A stretch of 64,000 bases of DNA from Serilophus lunatus (Eukaryota > Chordata > Aves > Passeriformes > Eurylaimidae). The DNA lies in the NCBI GenBank assembly GCA_013399895.1, contig VXBA01000661.1:1049489-1113488 (forward strand). Reading direction: 5' to 3'. Positions 12,701 through 25,716 of the stretch are shown in pieces (the stretch's first letter is position 1; the number at the start of each line of letters is the position of its first letter). Both the position numbers and the translations under genes were made by a program. The notes under the pieces were generated by a model. It did no database searches. It was not told the DNA's origin and saw only the letters and a program-made list of their open reading frames with translations.

Positions 12701-14227
12701 CTTGCCCTGATCCCCATTTAAACAACAGTTGCTGGAGGGTCTTACAACCTTGCCTAAACATAAATGTTGTACCACTTCTGCAATACTGGTGTCATTTAAT
12801 CACTACTGTCCTCTCAAACCTGGCAGCAGATGTAGTTATCCTGGTGTAGGCACACTTCTTTTCCATAACCTGTTCCTGTTTGCCAAAAGGAATAAACTGT
12901 ATAGCGTTAGGTGCTTTGTAGAGATCTGTTTATTGCTGTGCCATATGTCATTCCAAGAATAATACCCTAATGTGGTTATAGTTGGTGATAGTATGTGCAA
13001 GCAGAGGAGACAGCTGCCTAAGAAAAGATAATATAAGAATCAACACAAATCAAGAAGGATAAAGCAGAGTGATGAAAAGCAAGGGACAGCAGAAATGTCT
13101 TTGTTTTTGAAGAACTATAAAAATTCTGTATTAAGTGCCATGGTTTAAAGGCCATCTAAGCAGACAGAGCCACTGAGCTCCCTGCTGCAGGCCCTGTCAG
13201 CAGGCTTCAGGGCTGCTGTGGGTCTCGCCTGTGCAGAACAGAGCCTGCTCTATTGCTTTGGACAGTGCTTTGTGTGTGTGTAGGTGCCATGAGGATGAGC
13301 TGCAGCCTTCTGGGGAGTTTCTTAATCAGGTACATTCCTTGGATGCCTCACCTTCTTTATCAAGAAATTTGCTTCATGGCCATATGGCACTCTGACAACA
13401 TCTGTGACATTATCCTCTTCTTCATCATGTGAACTTCTGCAGGGACTCTCTTAGCACCACTGCTCACAGAGGTCAGTAGGAAACAAACAGAAGTAGAAGC
13501 AGCTGCTGTGTAGTCTTGGCATTTGTGACCCTCTGATCCCAGTTTAACTTTTGACAAAACTTTTGAGCCTGTATTGCAGGAAGCCACGAATCCTGTCAGA
13601 CTAACCTCCTTCTATTTTAATATGTGTTAGATCCCTAGGAGCCAAGCAGGTTGTTTAAATTTCCTGTGAGTTATATACGAACACAAATTTTAGGAAGCTT
13701 TTGTTTCTTCTCTGATGCTCTTAGATTTGCTGAAACAAATCCATAAGCAGAAGATTTGTGTCTATTACCACAGAACAGTAACATTCTCCCTATCATTTAC
13801 TTGAACTTTGGTTAGATGCAAAATAAGAGAGTAAAGAAAGGGAGAATTTAAATCTTTTTTTTCCCAGCCTTTTCATTTTGCTTCTATGTTCTTCAGCCCT
13901 CGTGTTCATGATAAAGTGAGTGCCCTGGACCAAAAAGGTACTTGGGCCTTGGGAAAAACACAATTAATTTATGCCGAATGGAGTTGTTGCAGCTACAAAC
14001 TTGTGATCCATTTCCTAAAGGTGGTTCGGCTTGGCTCCAACAGTAGCAAATGGAGCCCTGGATCCCAGTGTCTAGTGCTGGCTAATGCCTGCCTCTGTAC
14101 ACAGCCTGTTCCTTCAGCCTTCCAGTACACTGGCTGGTCTCCTGTACACAGCTGCTATCGAGCAGTTTCCTGCAAACATTTCAAGACTTAGCTGTCACTT
14201 TTTGCGTTTGTAGTATTAATGTCCCAT
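9789..14227. other. Unique AT-rich DNA, no confirmed gene
   Basis: About 4.4 kb without a recognisable gene or repeat boundary. Frames of up to about 106 codons exist (for example 11631-11951 on the + strand). They lack recognisable motifs and credible splice sites on both sides. A strong-looking acceptor near 13896 is followed very quickly by possible donors, which would make only a 19- or 43-bp exon, and I did not accept it. A somewhat GC-richer patch occurs at about 13150-13330. Confidence 0.6.
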
Positions 14228-14761
14228 TTTGGTTTAATCTCATCTGGCAACTAAGTACCATGTAGTCTTCCCTTCCCTCCCAAGGGGGAGTAGAATTAAA
14301 AAGAGAAAGGAAATCTCATGGGTTCAGATACTAAGAATTTAATAATTGAAGCAAAATAAAATATACTACTGCTAATAATAATTGTAATGACAGGGACAGA
14401 AGAATAAAACCCAAGAGAAGTAGGAAATGCACAATGAAATTGCTCACCACCCACTGACTGATGCCTGTCCTGTCCTTGAGCAGCAATTACCAGCTCTCAG
14501 CCAGCTCCACCCAGGCATTTTATAATGTGGAATATCCCTTTGGCTAATTCAGGTCAGCTGTCCTGGATCTGCTTCTTCCCGGCTTCTTGTGCACCTGTGC
14601 TGACAGGGCGCTGGAAGCTGAAAAGTCCCTGACTGAGTGTAAGCACTGCTTAGCAAAAATATCCCTGTGTTGTCACCATTTTTTTCATACTAAATCTAAA
14701 ATACTATACTATACCAGCTGCTAGGAAGAAAATTAACTGTATCCCAGTTGAAACCAGGACA
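14228..14761 (+). mobile_element. Solo LTR of an avian endogenous retrovirus (TguLTR5-like)
   Basis: This roughly 530-bp block matches, from memory, a common bird LTR type. It opens with a degenerate TGTGGTTTAA-like start (14228 onward) and a Thr/Lys-like A-rich section with 'tttaataattgaa' (14338-14350). 'ttgctcaccacccactgac' follows at 14440-14458, then 'tggaatatccctttggc' (near 14527), 'gctgaaaagtccctgac' (near 14616) and a terminal 'ggaagaaaattaactgtatc' and 'gaaaccaggaca' ending in CA at 14761. No internal retroviral gene adjoins either side, so it is a solo LTR left by recombination, or a fragment. I could not see matching target-site duplications (cccat before, ttacc after with these boundaries). 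The family name is from memory and its ERV class is not asserted. Confidence 0.82.
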
Positions 14762-17700
14762 TTACCTTGGAGGGAGCAAGCTGGACAGGCTGGAGTATGG
14801 ACAGAGGTGGTGAGGGTGGCTTATGCTTTGCTCTGTCTTCCTTGCCAGCACAGTGCTTGGCAGCTCAGCCTCCTTGCATGTAATGTGCTTAGGATGAGAG
14901 GAGAGCAGGATATATGCCCTGAGCAAGGTGGAAGCAGGGAGAGGATTGTGGTGTTCCCAGGGATGCTCAGGAAGAAGGGTAAGAGCACTGACATGTCATT
15001 AGGCTCTCAGGATTGTGTCTGGGCCATCAAATATTATTTATCACTGTTATGGCTTTCCTTTCAAGGTTTTCTTGGCTTCCTGTATCTCCTGTTTTGTTTT
15101 CTGATAAAGAGCTGAAATACCATGGAGACAAACTCCTTATAAACACCAAGCAGACAGGTAGGTCAGCCAGTTTTCAGCACATTATTTTACATGACATATT
15201 GAGTGGGAGCATAGTGAAAGCTGGCAAAACATCCAGTTATAGTGAAGCCAATCAATTGTCTCATGCAGTGGATAGAGATGATTCTGTTCATAATAAAAAA
15301 AGGAATAAACTCTCTGAAAAACCAGAAGTGATGTGCTCCGCAATGCATCTCTGTTACAATTTCAAAATCAGATGAATAATGTAATTATGTTCTTTCTTTG
15401 TCTGTGGTGTTTTGAACAGCAACAACTTTAATCTGCCTTCCCATACCCCATTTATCCCTCTTAGTCAGAGATTACTAAATCATCATTAATTACATCAAAA
15501 TTAACAGGACTAATAGCAAATTAAACCAATACTAAGAATAAGTTTGGGTGAGTCACATTTGTATTTTTAGCCTGAAGAAAAAAAGGAAAAAAAAAAAAAT
15601 AAAAAGCGTTTAATTCTCACGGCAACCTGTTGGTGACAGCAAAGTTACATTTAAGTGCGGCAAGCATTGAAAAACAAGTAGAAATGCGCCAAGCTGAACC
15701 CTGTGTATTCTCAGGGAGAGGTGGACTCAACAGATTTTCATTAAATTGTTTAATTATGTTTATATAAAAAGCACCTGGTTTCTTCTAGTTTTAAAGTGAC
15801 TGTCTGACCCAGGGATGCCTTGGCTAAATAAAACAGTGACTGCAAAGAAAATTGCAGATACTGGTTGTGGTGGGGAACCCCTTTGTATCTTTTCGGGAGG
15901 AACAAAAATTCTCAGCGAACAAATTAAACCTTATCTTTCAAATGGAGTCGCAGTGTTACCCTACTTTTTGGGTAACAAAATGACTGTGATCAGGTGTGGG
16001 CATGACTAGCACCTCATGAGATCTAAATCACCTGTTTCTTAAGGCCCTGTTGGGGGCTTGGGACTGTTTGCTTCTATTGTGTTCCATGCCTGAGGATATA
16101 CAGGACTCTCTTCAAAGAGTCAGAGTGAGCACCTAGAATTGGAGGATTCAGGTAAAGATATTTACTTGCCTAGGGCATATCTTGTAGAAAATTGTCTAAA
16201 TGTAAATCCAGTTAATTGATAAATAAGTTAGTAGGATTAGATGTGCATCATGTTTCTACTGAAATTGGAAAACAGACCAAGGCCTCTTTTAAACTGTTCA
16301 GGGGAAGAAAACTGTACTCTCTTCCCCATTGAGTTCGGTGGGGTTTAGAGAACCAGTATTGTTCACTTAAGGGTTTATTGAAATCTGAGATGTTGCCAAC
16401 ACTAATATACTGAACAAAGGTAATTGCTTTGGCAAGCCTGGCTTGATGATTATTGAATTATTTAAAATGTTATTAATAAAACTCCCTTTCCCCTTTTCTT
16501 TCCCCTCCACCCCATGCAGAAATAAACTGTTTTGTTCAGACCCGTTGTATCTAAGCAGGATGCTGGGAGCCAAATCCAGCTGAAACAGCCACACAAAGGC
16601 TCGTGTGAGCTACTGTGAACAGAAGACATCAGGCTGAGTCATGATAGTTAGCTACAGCTTGGGTTCTTCCTACCTTTCTGCAGATAAATGGATTGCAGTG
16701 GATGTATTTGGAGTTAAATTTCATGATGAAATATGGAGGAAAATAAAAACTTAGACCTGTTTGGGTATTTTTTTCTTTTGCCTTTTTTCCTGTATGTGTG
16801 TGAAGATACAATAGTGTATGTGGCAAAAATCAAGTGATTTGCACCTTTAATTTTGTCCGATCAGCTGTAACTCTAGATTTTCATACAGATTTCCTGGAGA
16901 TGAATCATTCAGTCTGCTTAAAAAATGTGAAATGATTGATACCAATTTTCTGTTGAGAAAACCACAGTTTAGTTAAACTGCAAGCTTCCCCTAATGAAAT
17001 AATCTGCCAAAATCTGGGCTGTTGTCCACAAAATGCAGAGAGGCTGAAAAACAAAGCATGTTGATTGCTAGCGAAGACCTATTTTTGCTGTCAATCAGGG
17101 CTTTTTATTTCAAGCTGGACAAAACTTTTAGATGTAATTTTGTAAGCCTTTTGCAACAAGTCTATGGTATTTCAGGAAATGCAGGGATTATTCAGGGGAA
17201 AAAAACTTCACCCCAAATTTTGTCTTTTTCATCCTTTTTGTGCTAGTTTGAGCAGATTCAGTTGTGTGTTTCTTGTTCCTGCAGAAATAGGATTTGTCCC
17301 CATGTTCTCGCTCTTCTATAGTGACAAACCTACAGAAACGATTTTAAGAAATCAGGACATCTGTGTGTCACCACGTAAACTCTAGAGTCACCCCCTGGCT
17401 CAGGAGAGGAAAAAAAACGGGTGAAAGGCTTCCATTTTTATCTAAGGTTATGGATTTTTGAAAACTTTAAGTAATGCACTAACAAGTATAGTCTTCAGTG
17501 CCTTATTCAAAATGTAATTCGTTCCTAGTAATGCACTGTCAGGAGAGCAGATTGGATAAGTAAGAGATATTATTTTTTGGCATTTGTCAGAAAAACACTG
17601 CAGATTTGTTTAAGAGATAGTGTTGGATGAAGATTTGCCAATTAAGCATTTTTACAGTGATCTCTTCCACACTTGAGGCAAGTGGAGCTGACTCTCTCTA

Positions 17701-18639
17701 GCTTGACTTTGTGTCGGTGAAGCTGAGTGATACTCTTTCCAAGTGGCTAACCTGCACTGAGGCTGTGCCTTAACACAAACCCCACATTTATTTCCTAAAG
17801 AATTTGTGGATTCAGGGTAAAGCTGTAAAAATATAGTAACTTCTTCTGTGAATATGACACGTAAGTGGAAAGTCTTTGATAGTCACCTTAAGTTGCAAAC
17901 AAGAACTTAGTTCTTTAAATAGTTCAAATTTGATGATAACACAGTAATGATGGAAACTTTTCATTGAGTATATTTTGACATTTTCTGTTACGTCTTTTGT
18001 ATTCCTGAGGAATAGAAATACATTCCTTCTGTTCTCTGGGTTTGTGGTTAGGAACAATGCTGTCTGAAGAACTATTGCTGCACACCTCTGCTGTGCACTC
18101 CAGTGTTATTCCTCTATCGTAATTCAAGGGAAAACCCGAGGTACCAGATTTGTCTAGCACTTTTCATGTAATAAGTTTTTTCTCAGATACTCAGGTGCTG
18201 AGGATGACTTAGTACTTTGATTAACAACCTTTTTAAAGGGTGCAAAGATTTTTCCTGTCTCATAACTCTCACTTGCACAATTGGTGTCTTCCTCCTCTCC
18301 CCTTCCCTCCTCTGGCAGATGAACTGTCCTGTTAAAAGGCCAATTAATTCGTCATATAGGGATTTGTGTAGTCATGATGAGGTAAAGCAAAGTGCGAAGA
18401 TGTAGAGGTTTGTATTTAATGGGGAACTGATTAAAGGAGCATTGATTGCTGAGCGGATAGCTGTTATTCACACAGGCATACATATGTAAAGAGAAACATA
18501 TACATATGTATAGCTTTGTCAACTTGACACTAATTGATGGAGAGACTATAGATGTTAAATAGACATCAGCTTGGAGGGCTCACTGGAATAATGGATTACT
18601 AACAAATCCAGCTGCCCCTCATCCTGTCCTGTTTAGATG

Positions 18640-18790
18640 TGGCACTGCAATACATCACAGCACCGACTTTATGCTACAGTGCAAGATGCGACTTAATCTA
18701 CCCTATTGCATGGGGAAAAGGGAAAATAAACATTTGGTGTCTATCGGTTTGATAGGAAGTCTCTTATCGGCTCTTGCAGTGTTTGAAGCA
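18640..18790. other. CpG-retaining patch, possible conserved non-coding element
   Basis: Four CpGs fall within about 110 bp (near 18664, 18689, 18745 and 18768), in contexts such as caccgac, atgcgac and tatcgg. CpG is otherwise scarce in this AT-rich DNA. No reading frame of note crosses the patch, and no repeat signature is visible. Retained CpGs can mark constraint or an unmethylated regulatory element, but this is inference from one sequence. Confidence 0.2.
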
Positions 18791-21700
18791 GGTTAAGAGG
18801 GTAAGTGTCCATGGTTCACTAGTTCAACGTGTCTGGGCTGATAAAGCAAACTAACGTGGAGAAAGCTACTAGCAAGTTATTTCTCTCTGCATTGGTGCTC
18901 TGTTGTATCCCCTGATTTGAGTCTCTGCTCCTGTAACCTAAATGATTTGGCAAGGGCTGTCATGGCTGGTGGGAAGATCAAGGACAAAGGAAGCCTAGAA
19001 CCAGGAAAGCCTCCGCTCCTCAGTCCTGCTCTATTAGCTAACAAGAGGAAGCATGTGCTCTGCAACTTAAGTGATAGAAATGTGTTTGGCTGCTAGACAT
19101 TCACAGCTGATAAAGGGGAAAGCAAAACTATGAGGAACTTTGAGAAAGCGGGGTTTTTTGCCATTTGAAAAGCAAACAATAAACTTGATTGTTTTACTCG
19201 GGACAGCTGGCATGTGATTGCATGACTTTGCCTGTTCTTCGTTCAGTGCTATCCTGGAGAGTGGAAATTAATTTCCAAATTATGTCAACTCTCATATGTT
19301 CGTGTTTTTAGAAAGGTTCTGTGAGTTGCAGCAGCACAGTGGAGCTGAACACTGAATGCAGGACATCAAGCCCTGAGTAGGTGAGGAACCACATGGCTGA
19401 GGCTGTGTTACTGCTGAAGGCTGCCTGTTGGGCAACAGTCTGAGTGGGACACAGGGGAGAGGGAAGCAAAGGTAACCTGGAGGCAAAATAAGTAATCATT
19501 GTATTCTTCATTTTTGTTTACAGAACGAAGGTGCAGAATGTCAAGCTAAGCTTGTATGCGCTGCCAGCTGGGTGCAGACTGGGCTAGGTTCCTCTTTCTG
19601 TCATTGATCTATCTCGATACAAGTTTCTCTGTTTCTCCAGATGCATGCTGATATTTGAGGGTGCTGTGACAGTTTCTATGTGAAGATGATATTGCAAGTT
19701 GTTTTCTCGATGAGAGAACCTGGAGAAGGACTTTGCATTTGAGCAGAGCATGCTTCTTCTGTGTCCCATAATAACGGATTTGGTTGGTTTGTTTTTCCAG
19801 AATCTCAAACCCAAGAGATCAGGGAAGGGGAGTGTGGGAGTTAATTTGTAGTTTATTCTAATCCTGTTTCTTTCCTCTAGCTGTAATATATTTTATTGTG
19901 ATCCAGATAATCTAAAGATTATCTTGGAAATGTCCCATTGACTGATCTGGTAAGGAGAAAACAGCACATGAAAATGCTTTTTAAAGCAGCAGAACAGTGG
20001 CAAAGAGCAACAGGCTTGGTTCTGCTCCAGCATCTGCCAAATAAAGTAACTGAAACTCCTGTTTATTACACCGCATAAAAGAAATGGAATAATACTGTTA
20101 AGAGTATTGTCATGGGAAAATGACTCCACCTCACTGAAGCATGACTATAATGATGGGGAATTATGCTGCTAATGCATATCAGTTTTGTGGCACAGTCACT
20201 AAAACATATACTCTGTGGTGTTCTTCATAAAGGCTTTATTGCAGATCCTTTTGTATTAGCATATTGTCATGAGGCCAAAATTGGCACTGTCTTTGTCTGG
20301 AGCATTGTGGAGGGAAACCATACTTTGTCCTGCCCCTTTATCTAGGGCTTATAAATGAAAAAGCACTTAGTAGGATTTGTAGTCCTCATTAAATGATTTT
20401 GATACTGGATTTATCTTGTCCTATGGGTAAATACTTGTCCTTTCCATTTCTTTGCAGAGCTGTTCAGAGGAAGCACTCTCAGGACATAGAAAATTCTGAT
20501 GGTGGTAGGATTACATTCTGGAGGGAATGAGACAAGATTGTTTTGTAACTGCTTTGCTGCTAATCATAATAACTGGCTGAGCAGTGTGGGTACAAATGCA
20601 GCTATTGGCCACTTCTGTGTGTTTTGTGACCCAGAACCTTACCAAGGTCCAGCTATTCAGTGTCAAAGCCTTTTTCTGTTCTGATAAATGTTCTTTTAAT
20701 GGCATCCATCTATCGATGCCTGTAGCTCCAGACCACTTCTGAAGTGTCCTTTGTCTTATTATGTCTAGTGTTGGATACCAGGTGATACATTCATATTTGC
20801 ATATTTAACTTTTTTGAGGGAACTTTTCTAAGTTGTACCCTTGGTTCAACCACTCACTGCATCAGCTTCCAGGCAAGGGACCTCATTTGCTGCTGGAAAA
20901 TGGATATGATTGTGTGTGGACTTAGCTGCGAACTGTTAGGATCACGTTGTCTGTGCCTTTAAACTTGCGAGCAGGGATGGTGACAATGCACCATGGAGCC
21001 CTGGCAGCTGTTCCACCTGCAGCTCAGCTTCCTGCTGGAAAATGACAAGTATCTTCACTGTTCTATCATGGAGAGTAAATGGTTTTGGTGATTCTATTCA
21101 CCTCATGAAAAATGAATAATGATTGTCTGCAGGAATATGATTTCCCTATGCACACAAAGCAAGGGGAGATTCTTTGTTAAGTACCTGCTTTGCTGTAGGC
21201 AAACTTGTCTGATCATGGGGGCTGTTATACAGGGAAGCTTGCTGGAGAAAGTTTTTAGGATTGTAATATAAAAGCTAAAGATGTATAATGCTAATAGGGA
21301 ATGACTTACTTGTGGGAAAATTTCATGGTTCCAGTGCTGCTCTGACATTTGCACCAGCACAGGATGAGGAAAGCAATGCCTGCTGCTCCTATCTGCACGT
21401 GCCAGACTGTTGAGGGTAGCAGTTGCAAGGTCATCTTGGATAAGGTCCTGTTTTTCTCCTTAATTTTTCAAAAGTAAATGTAACCTCATCTCCAGTCTCT
21501 TATGCTTTCCATTTATTTTCTGTGTGTTTCAAAATGAACCCTTTTCCCTGCATCAGTATGTTTTGCCACCCTGAGTGCTTGGGGCACAAAATGTAAATTT
21601 TGTTCCTTCAGAGTTGTCATATAGTCGTGATAAATGCAACTACTTCTAAGAGTAGTGAGAATAGAGACTGAGAGGAATAGAGAACTATGTTATATATTTA

Positions 21701-24006
21701 AGAAGGCAGTTTGCTCACCCCTACCTGAGAAGAAATAGGCTAGTCCTTTGGGAATGCTTTCGTTCCCTTCCTGCTCTGTAGCCTTTGGATAGGCAGTACA
21801 AGAAATTTGTAATAGTTATGAATAGGTTTTATCTTCCCATTTCCCTTTATCCCTCTTTACCCACTTTACTTGCGCATGCTGATCTCTGTTACTATCCTAA
21901 CACTCTTCCCCTTTGCATTGATCTCTATTTCTCATTCCAGTCCCGTTTCACCTCTTCTTCTCTTTCCAGTCTTGTTTTCTGCCCCTTTCTCCTTAAAAGT
22001 GGAGGCATACTAGGGCAAACTCAAAGGCATAGAGGAGGTTGCCAGCGAATTCAGACTAACAACAGCCTTCCTTCCACCACCTTCTTCACAGAAACACCAG
22101 TAATGCCAGTTCTTTGATATTTCCATCTTGTTCTTTTTCTGTCTCTTTTTTTTTACCCTTTTCATGCTCTTTGATGGGACAAACACATTTAAGGTTTTAC
22201 TCTCATCTTAATACAAAAATAGTGTGCATGAACATGAAGAAGTCATGGGTTAGTCTTATTTACAAGTGACAATCTAAAATCCAAGTACATTTGGAGCACA
22301 GGAAATTCCTCTGCAATTTGTTTTCTCAACTGCAGACAAACACATGGTCTTTTCTATACCTCTGTGTCCCTCTATGTTTTCTCCATGTCTCTCAATAAAA
22401 TATTACAGATCATCCCTTTGGAGATCTCCTTCACCACTCAGAGATATGGGACTGGCTTGGCAGAATGGCTGTCTAGCTTGGTCTGGAAAATATGGGATGA
22501 AGAAACAGTTTACTTTGTAATTGTTTTCTGTGGTAAAACAGTGATAATTTTAGGATGGATATCTGAATATTAGGCAATATTCATGAGATATAGCTGATGG
22601 AAAAGCACATTAAGGTATGGCTTTCTGGCTTCATATGACTTCTTCCATTCCCTGTCTCTTCAAAGAATGTGGTCTCTCACCTGTTTGCAAGAGACTGCAG
22701 TAACTCAGGAGCTTCTGGTGAGCTATGAAGCCTGCAGCCATTTCTTTTGCCACCTACAGAGGCTTCAAGCATCCCAAAATTCCTCTGGAGGAGTATTTCC
22801 ATAGGGGTATTTTTAGCCTTAGGCATGACTAGTAGGGCAAATGACAGAAGAACGTGTTTGCTTGTTTTTGGTGCCAACAGTGTCGTTTCCCCCAGTCTTT
22901 CCCACAATCATGGTTCGGGCAAGTTACTCACTTTTGGCATGTTCTGCATCACTGTGGTCTCGTGGAGAGAACAGGGTATGTTCGACTGGCAGGAGCAGCT
23001 CTTAGAGTAAATTTCTGTAAGAGCAAGGCATTACTAATCTCAGTACAAGTTACAAATGTCTCTGTGCATCTAATGTCTATTTTATATATCCTGACCTTTA
23101 TTTCATGGCCTTTATTACCATGGTATCTTAGTGCTGAAAGGAGATTTTTGGCTTTGTAGGTTTTAGATATTGATTTTTCCTGTAACTGTCTCCTCTGATT
23201 CAAGGAAAAAGAGAAATATGTAATTTTAACTCGTGCAACTCGTATCACAGCCAGATTCAATATTAAAGTGCTAGATAGGCATACATCAAATATTGCCTTT
23301 TAATACCCTTATCAGTGCTTTTAATGCATGTCTTTGTTCTGCAAGCTCAATATGTGGGTTTTTTTAAAAAAACTTTATTTTTAAAATGGAATGTTAAATA
23401 GCATTTCATGTTGATACTCAGCACTTTAATAGGTGTCTGCTATCAATGGTGTCCTGGAGGCACCCATCAAAACCACACTGCCTACACCATTTCTTTAACT
23501 GGAACTTTGCTCACACTGCTAATGTGGACGTGATATTAATTAAGATAAGTTCCTGGATACCATATCTCAATCCAGACCTCTGTAAATAGAAGTGTCACTG
23601 GTGCAGGCAATGAGCGAAGTGTGAGGTCTTTTCTTTGTTGCCCACCTTATGCTGTGCTCTGTCCTCAGGTGGAGATAGTGGAAGTCTTTGTTTCAGTTTG
23701 TTCCCCAAGAAAATAAGCTGAATGCTATCCAAGATTTGGAATATTTAAAAAGAATTAATCAACCTTCCTAATAGTTGCTATTCAGCTAATCACGCTCAAA
23801 ATGGCAAATGGTTGTAAAGATGTCAAAGAGATATGCAGAACACCCACTGTTTGAGCTCTTCCCATTCTCATTAAAATAAGCTCTTATGGCCCAGCTAGTG
23901 TAATCATGTGATAAAATACTCAAATTAAGAGCATTTAATAAAAAAACATGGTGGGGAGCTTTGTTAAAGATCTTTTTAGTGTATTTTTGCATTCATGTTG
24001 AGGACA

Positions 24007-24067
24007 TTAGAAATAATTTAATCATTGCCTGATTATAAGAATGTTAGAAATAATGGGATCATTGCCT
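24007..24067 (+). repeat. Short imperfect tandem duplication, 37-bp period
   Basis: The segments 24007-24030 and 24044-24067 share TTAGAAATAAT and ATCATTGCCT in the same order with a 3-base mismatch between them (21 of 24 positions identical). The spacing of 37 bp suggests a local slippage or duplication event. Confidence 0.75.
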
Positions 24068-25669
24068 TATCACACGTGGGCTAATTCAAAGGCTCATTAT
24101 TTATTTGTCAAGCATTAAGCATCAAATCAATTTGGCTTGATACTTGAAAGCAGGAAATTTAAGATGAAAGTTGAAATGAAGATTAAGAAGTAAGATTAAA
24201 CCTAACAAGAGCAGAACAATTTTGCTTGCTAGTTGAGTCATGCCTGCAAAGAGATAGATGGATGAAGTCAGTCTTAATCTAATGCTAATATATTGTGCAG
24301 TGAATGGTTTATGGTTTTGGACAGAGTGCTGTTTTTAATGTCTCCACATCTTTAGTTTTCTTGTGATCCATCCATAGCTAGAATTACTTTGCAGTTTCCA
24401 AACAAACCTTTTTTCTACTTACCCTTCATTTAATGAATTATTTTCTTTTTTAATTGATCTATAAACTGAATACTATTGTACTCAGTCACTGGAATAAAGT
24501 CCATTCTTTAGTACTTCTTTTTTTTTTGTGGTAAAATGGTTAGGGCTGAGTTTCAAAAGCCTGAAGTTCAGTGTATTGCTCTTCTTTTTCTGTACCAGTG
24601 TGGGTATGTATGTCTATGTGGTGCTTTGTTTTTGCTACAAAAATACATTTTTTTGTGTGTAAAAGTAGAAAAACGAAAGTATAAAAGTAAAAAAGAGAGT
24701 GGACCTTTGAGGGGCTAGGTACCAAGCCCATCTAAAGGAGGAGAACAGGACAAAAGGTGAATTCTTTAATGGTGGCTTTGATGGAATTGTATCAATTTCC
24801 CCTTAAAGAGTATCTTGGGTTAAGAAGCTTTTCACAATGTTAAAGAAAAATGGAAATATCAGTGTTAATTATAGAGGAGGGATCCTCTGCTGCTGTTTCC
24901 TGGTGGAATTTTGGTTGGCTGTGTTAGAGGTCTTGAGTATGAAAGCAGATGGTTTAAAATAAAAAAAAAGCTTGAGGGAGAGGAAGATCTTGAATTTTTT
25001 TTAAGAAAAAAAAATTTCTTTTCCTCAGAGTTATCCAGAAGTTGTTTGGTTTGTTTGTTCCACAGCTTGGACAGCTGGCAAACCTACTTGGTGGTGAGTT
25101 TTCAGCTGCATAAGTGGTAGTGGAGACTCTGCTTCACTTCTCAAGCTTCTGTCTTTTCCAGTAGTTCTGCAGAATTCTGTCTGTCTTCCTTACTGGTGTT
25201 GCAGGCATGCAGTGTCTGCAGTGTGTGATCAGATGGGCTGAGCCTCAGAAATGAGCTTTTCCAGAGCCATCCAAAAGCCCTCCTGCTGCGGAGCAACCAG
25301 GCTTTGAGCTTCCTTCCTTGGGCTTTCAGCAACTTCCTTGGTCTGAAGTTTTGTGAGATGTGTTGGGATACGTGGGTGTGTTAAGTCCCCTGAATGTTTT
25401 GTGCTTGCTGAATTAATCTTACTTAATACAAGCTGTCACACAACATTACTATAATTTATTTACATAACTTGAGGAATTTATTTCACATTAATTTAACCTT
25501 GCAGAATATGTAATGTGCGTTTGTGCCACTGCCCTATGTTTCCTTGAGTCGTCCTGCTTGAGTGTTTCTCAGTCTGTGATTGATTTGTCTTCCAGTTGCT
25601 GATTTGTGGGGTAAGCCTAAACACTGTTACTATGAAGATCTGATATTTGCAGCCGTTATTATTGCTGTG

Positions 25670-25716
25670 TTTATTGAATTAAATGAACTGCTCTGTCTTG
25701 TACTTAATTCAATAAA
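25670..25716. repeat. Perfect 13-bp inverted repeat with 21-nt loop
   Basis: TTTATTGAATTAA at 25670-25682 is followed after 21 nt by its exact reverse complement TTAATTCAATAAA at 25704-25716. The pairing does not extend inward or outward. The stem is almost entirely A and T, so a stable RNA hairpin or a microRNA precursor is unlikely. It may be a chance palindrome or the relic of a small inverted-repeat element. Confidence 0.85.

Noticed and set aside
13896..13940. Strong acceptor followed by GTGAGT and GTACTT donors
   Set aside because: The implied exon would be 19 or 43 bp, with no supporting protein or neighbouring exon. Strong decoy sites are common in introns.
20456..20510. Acceptor TTTCTTTGCAG followed by a short open frame
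   Set aside because: Downstream donors are weak, and the peptide is unrecognised and short.
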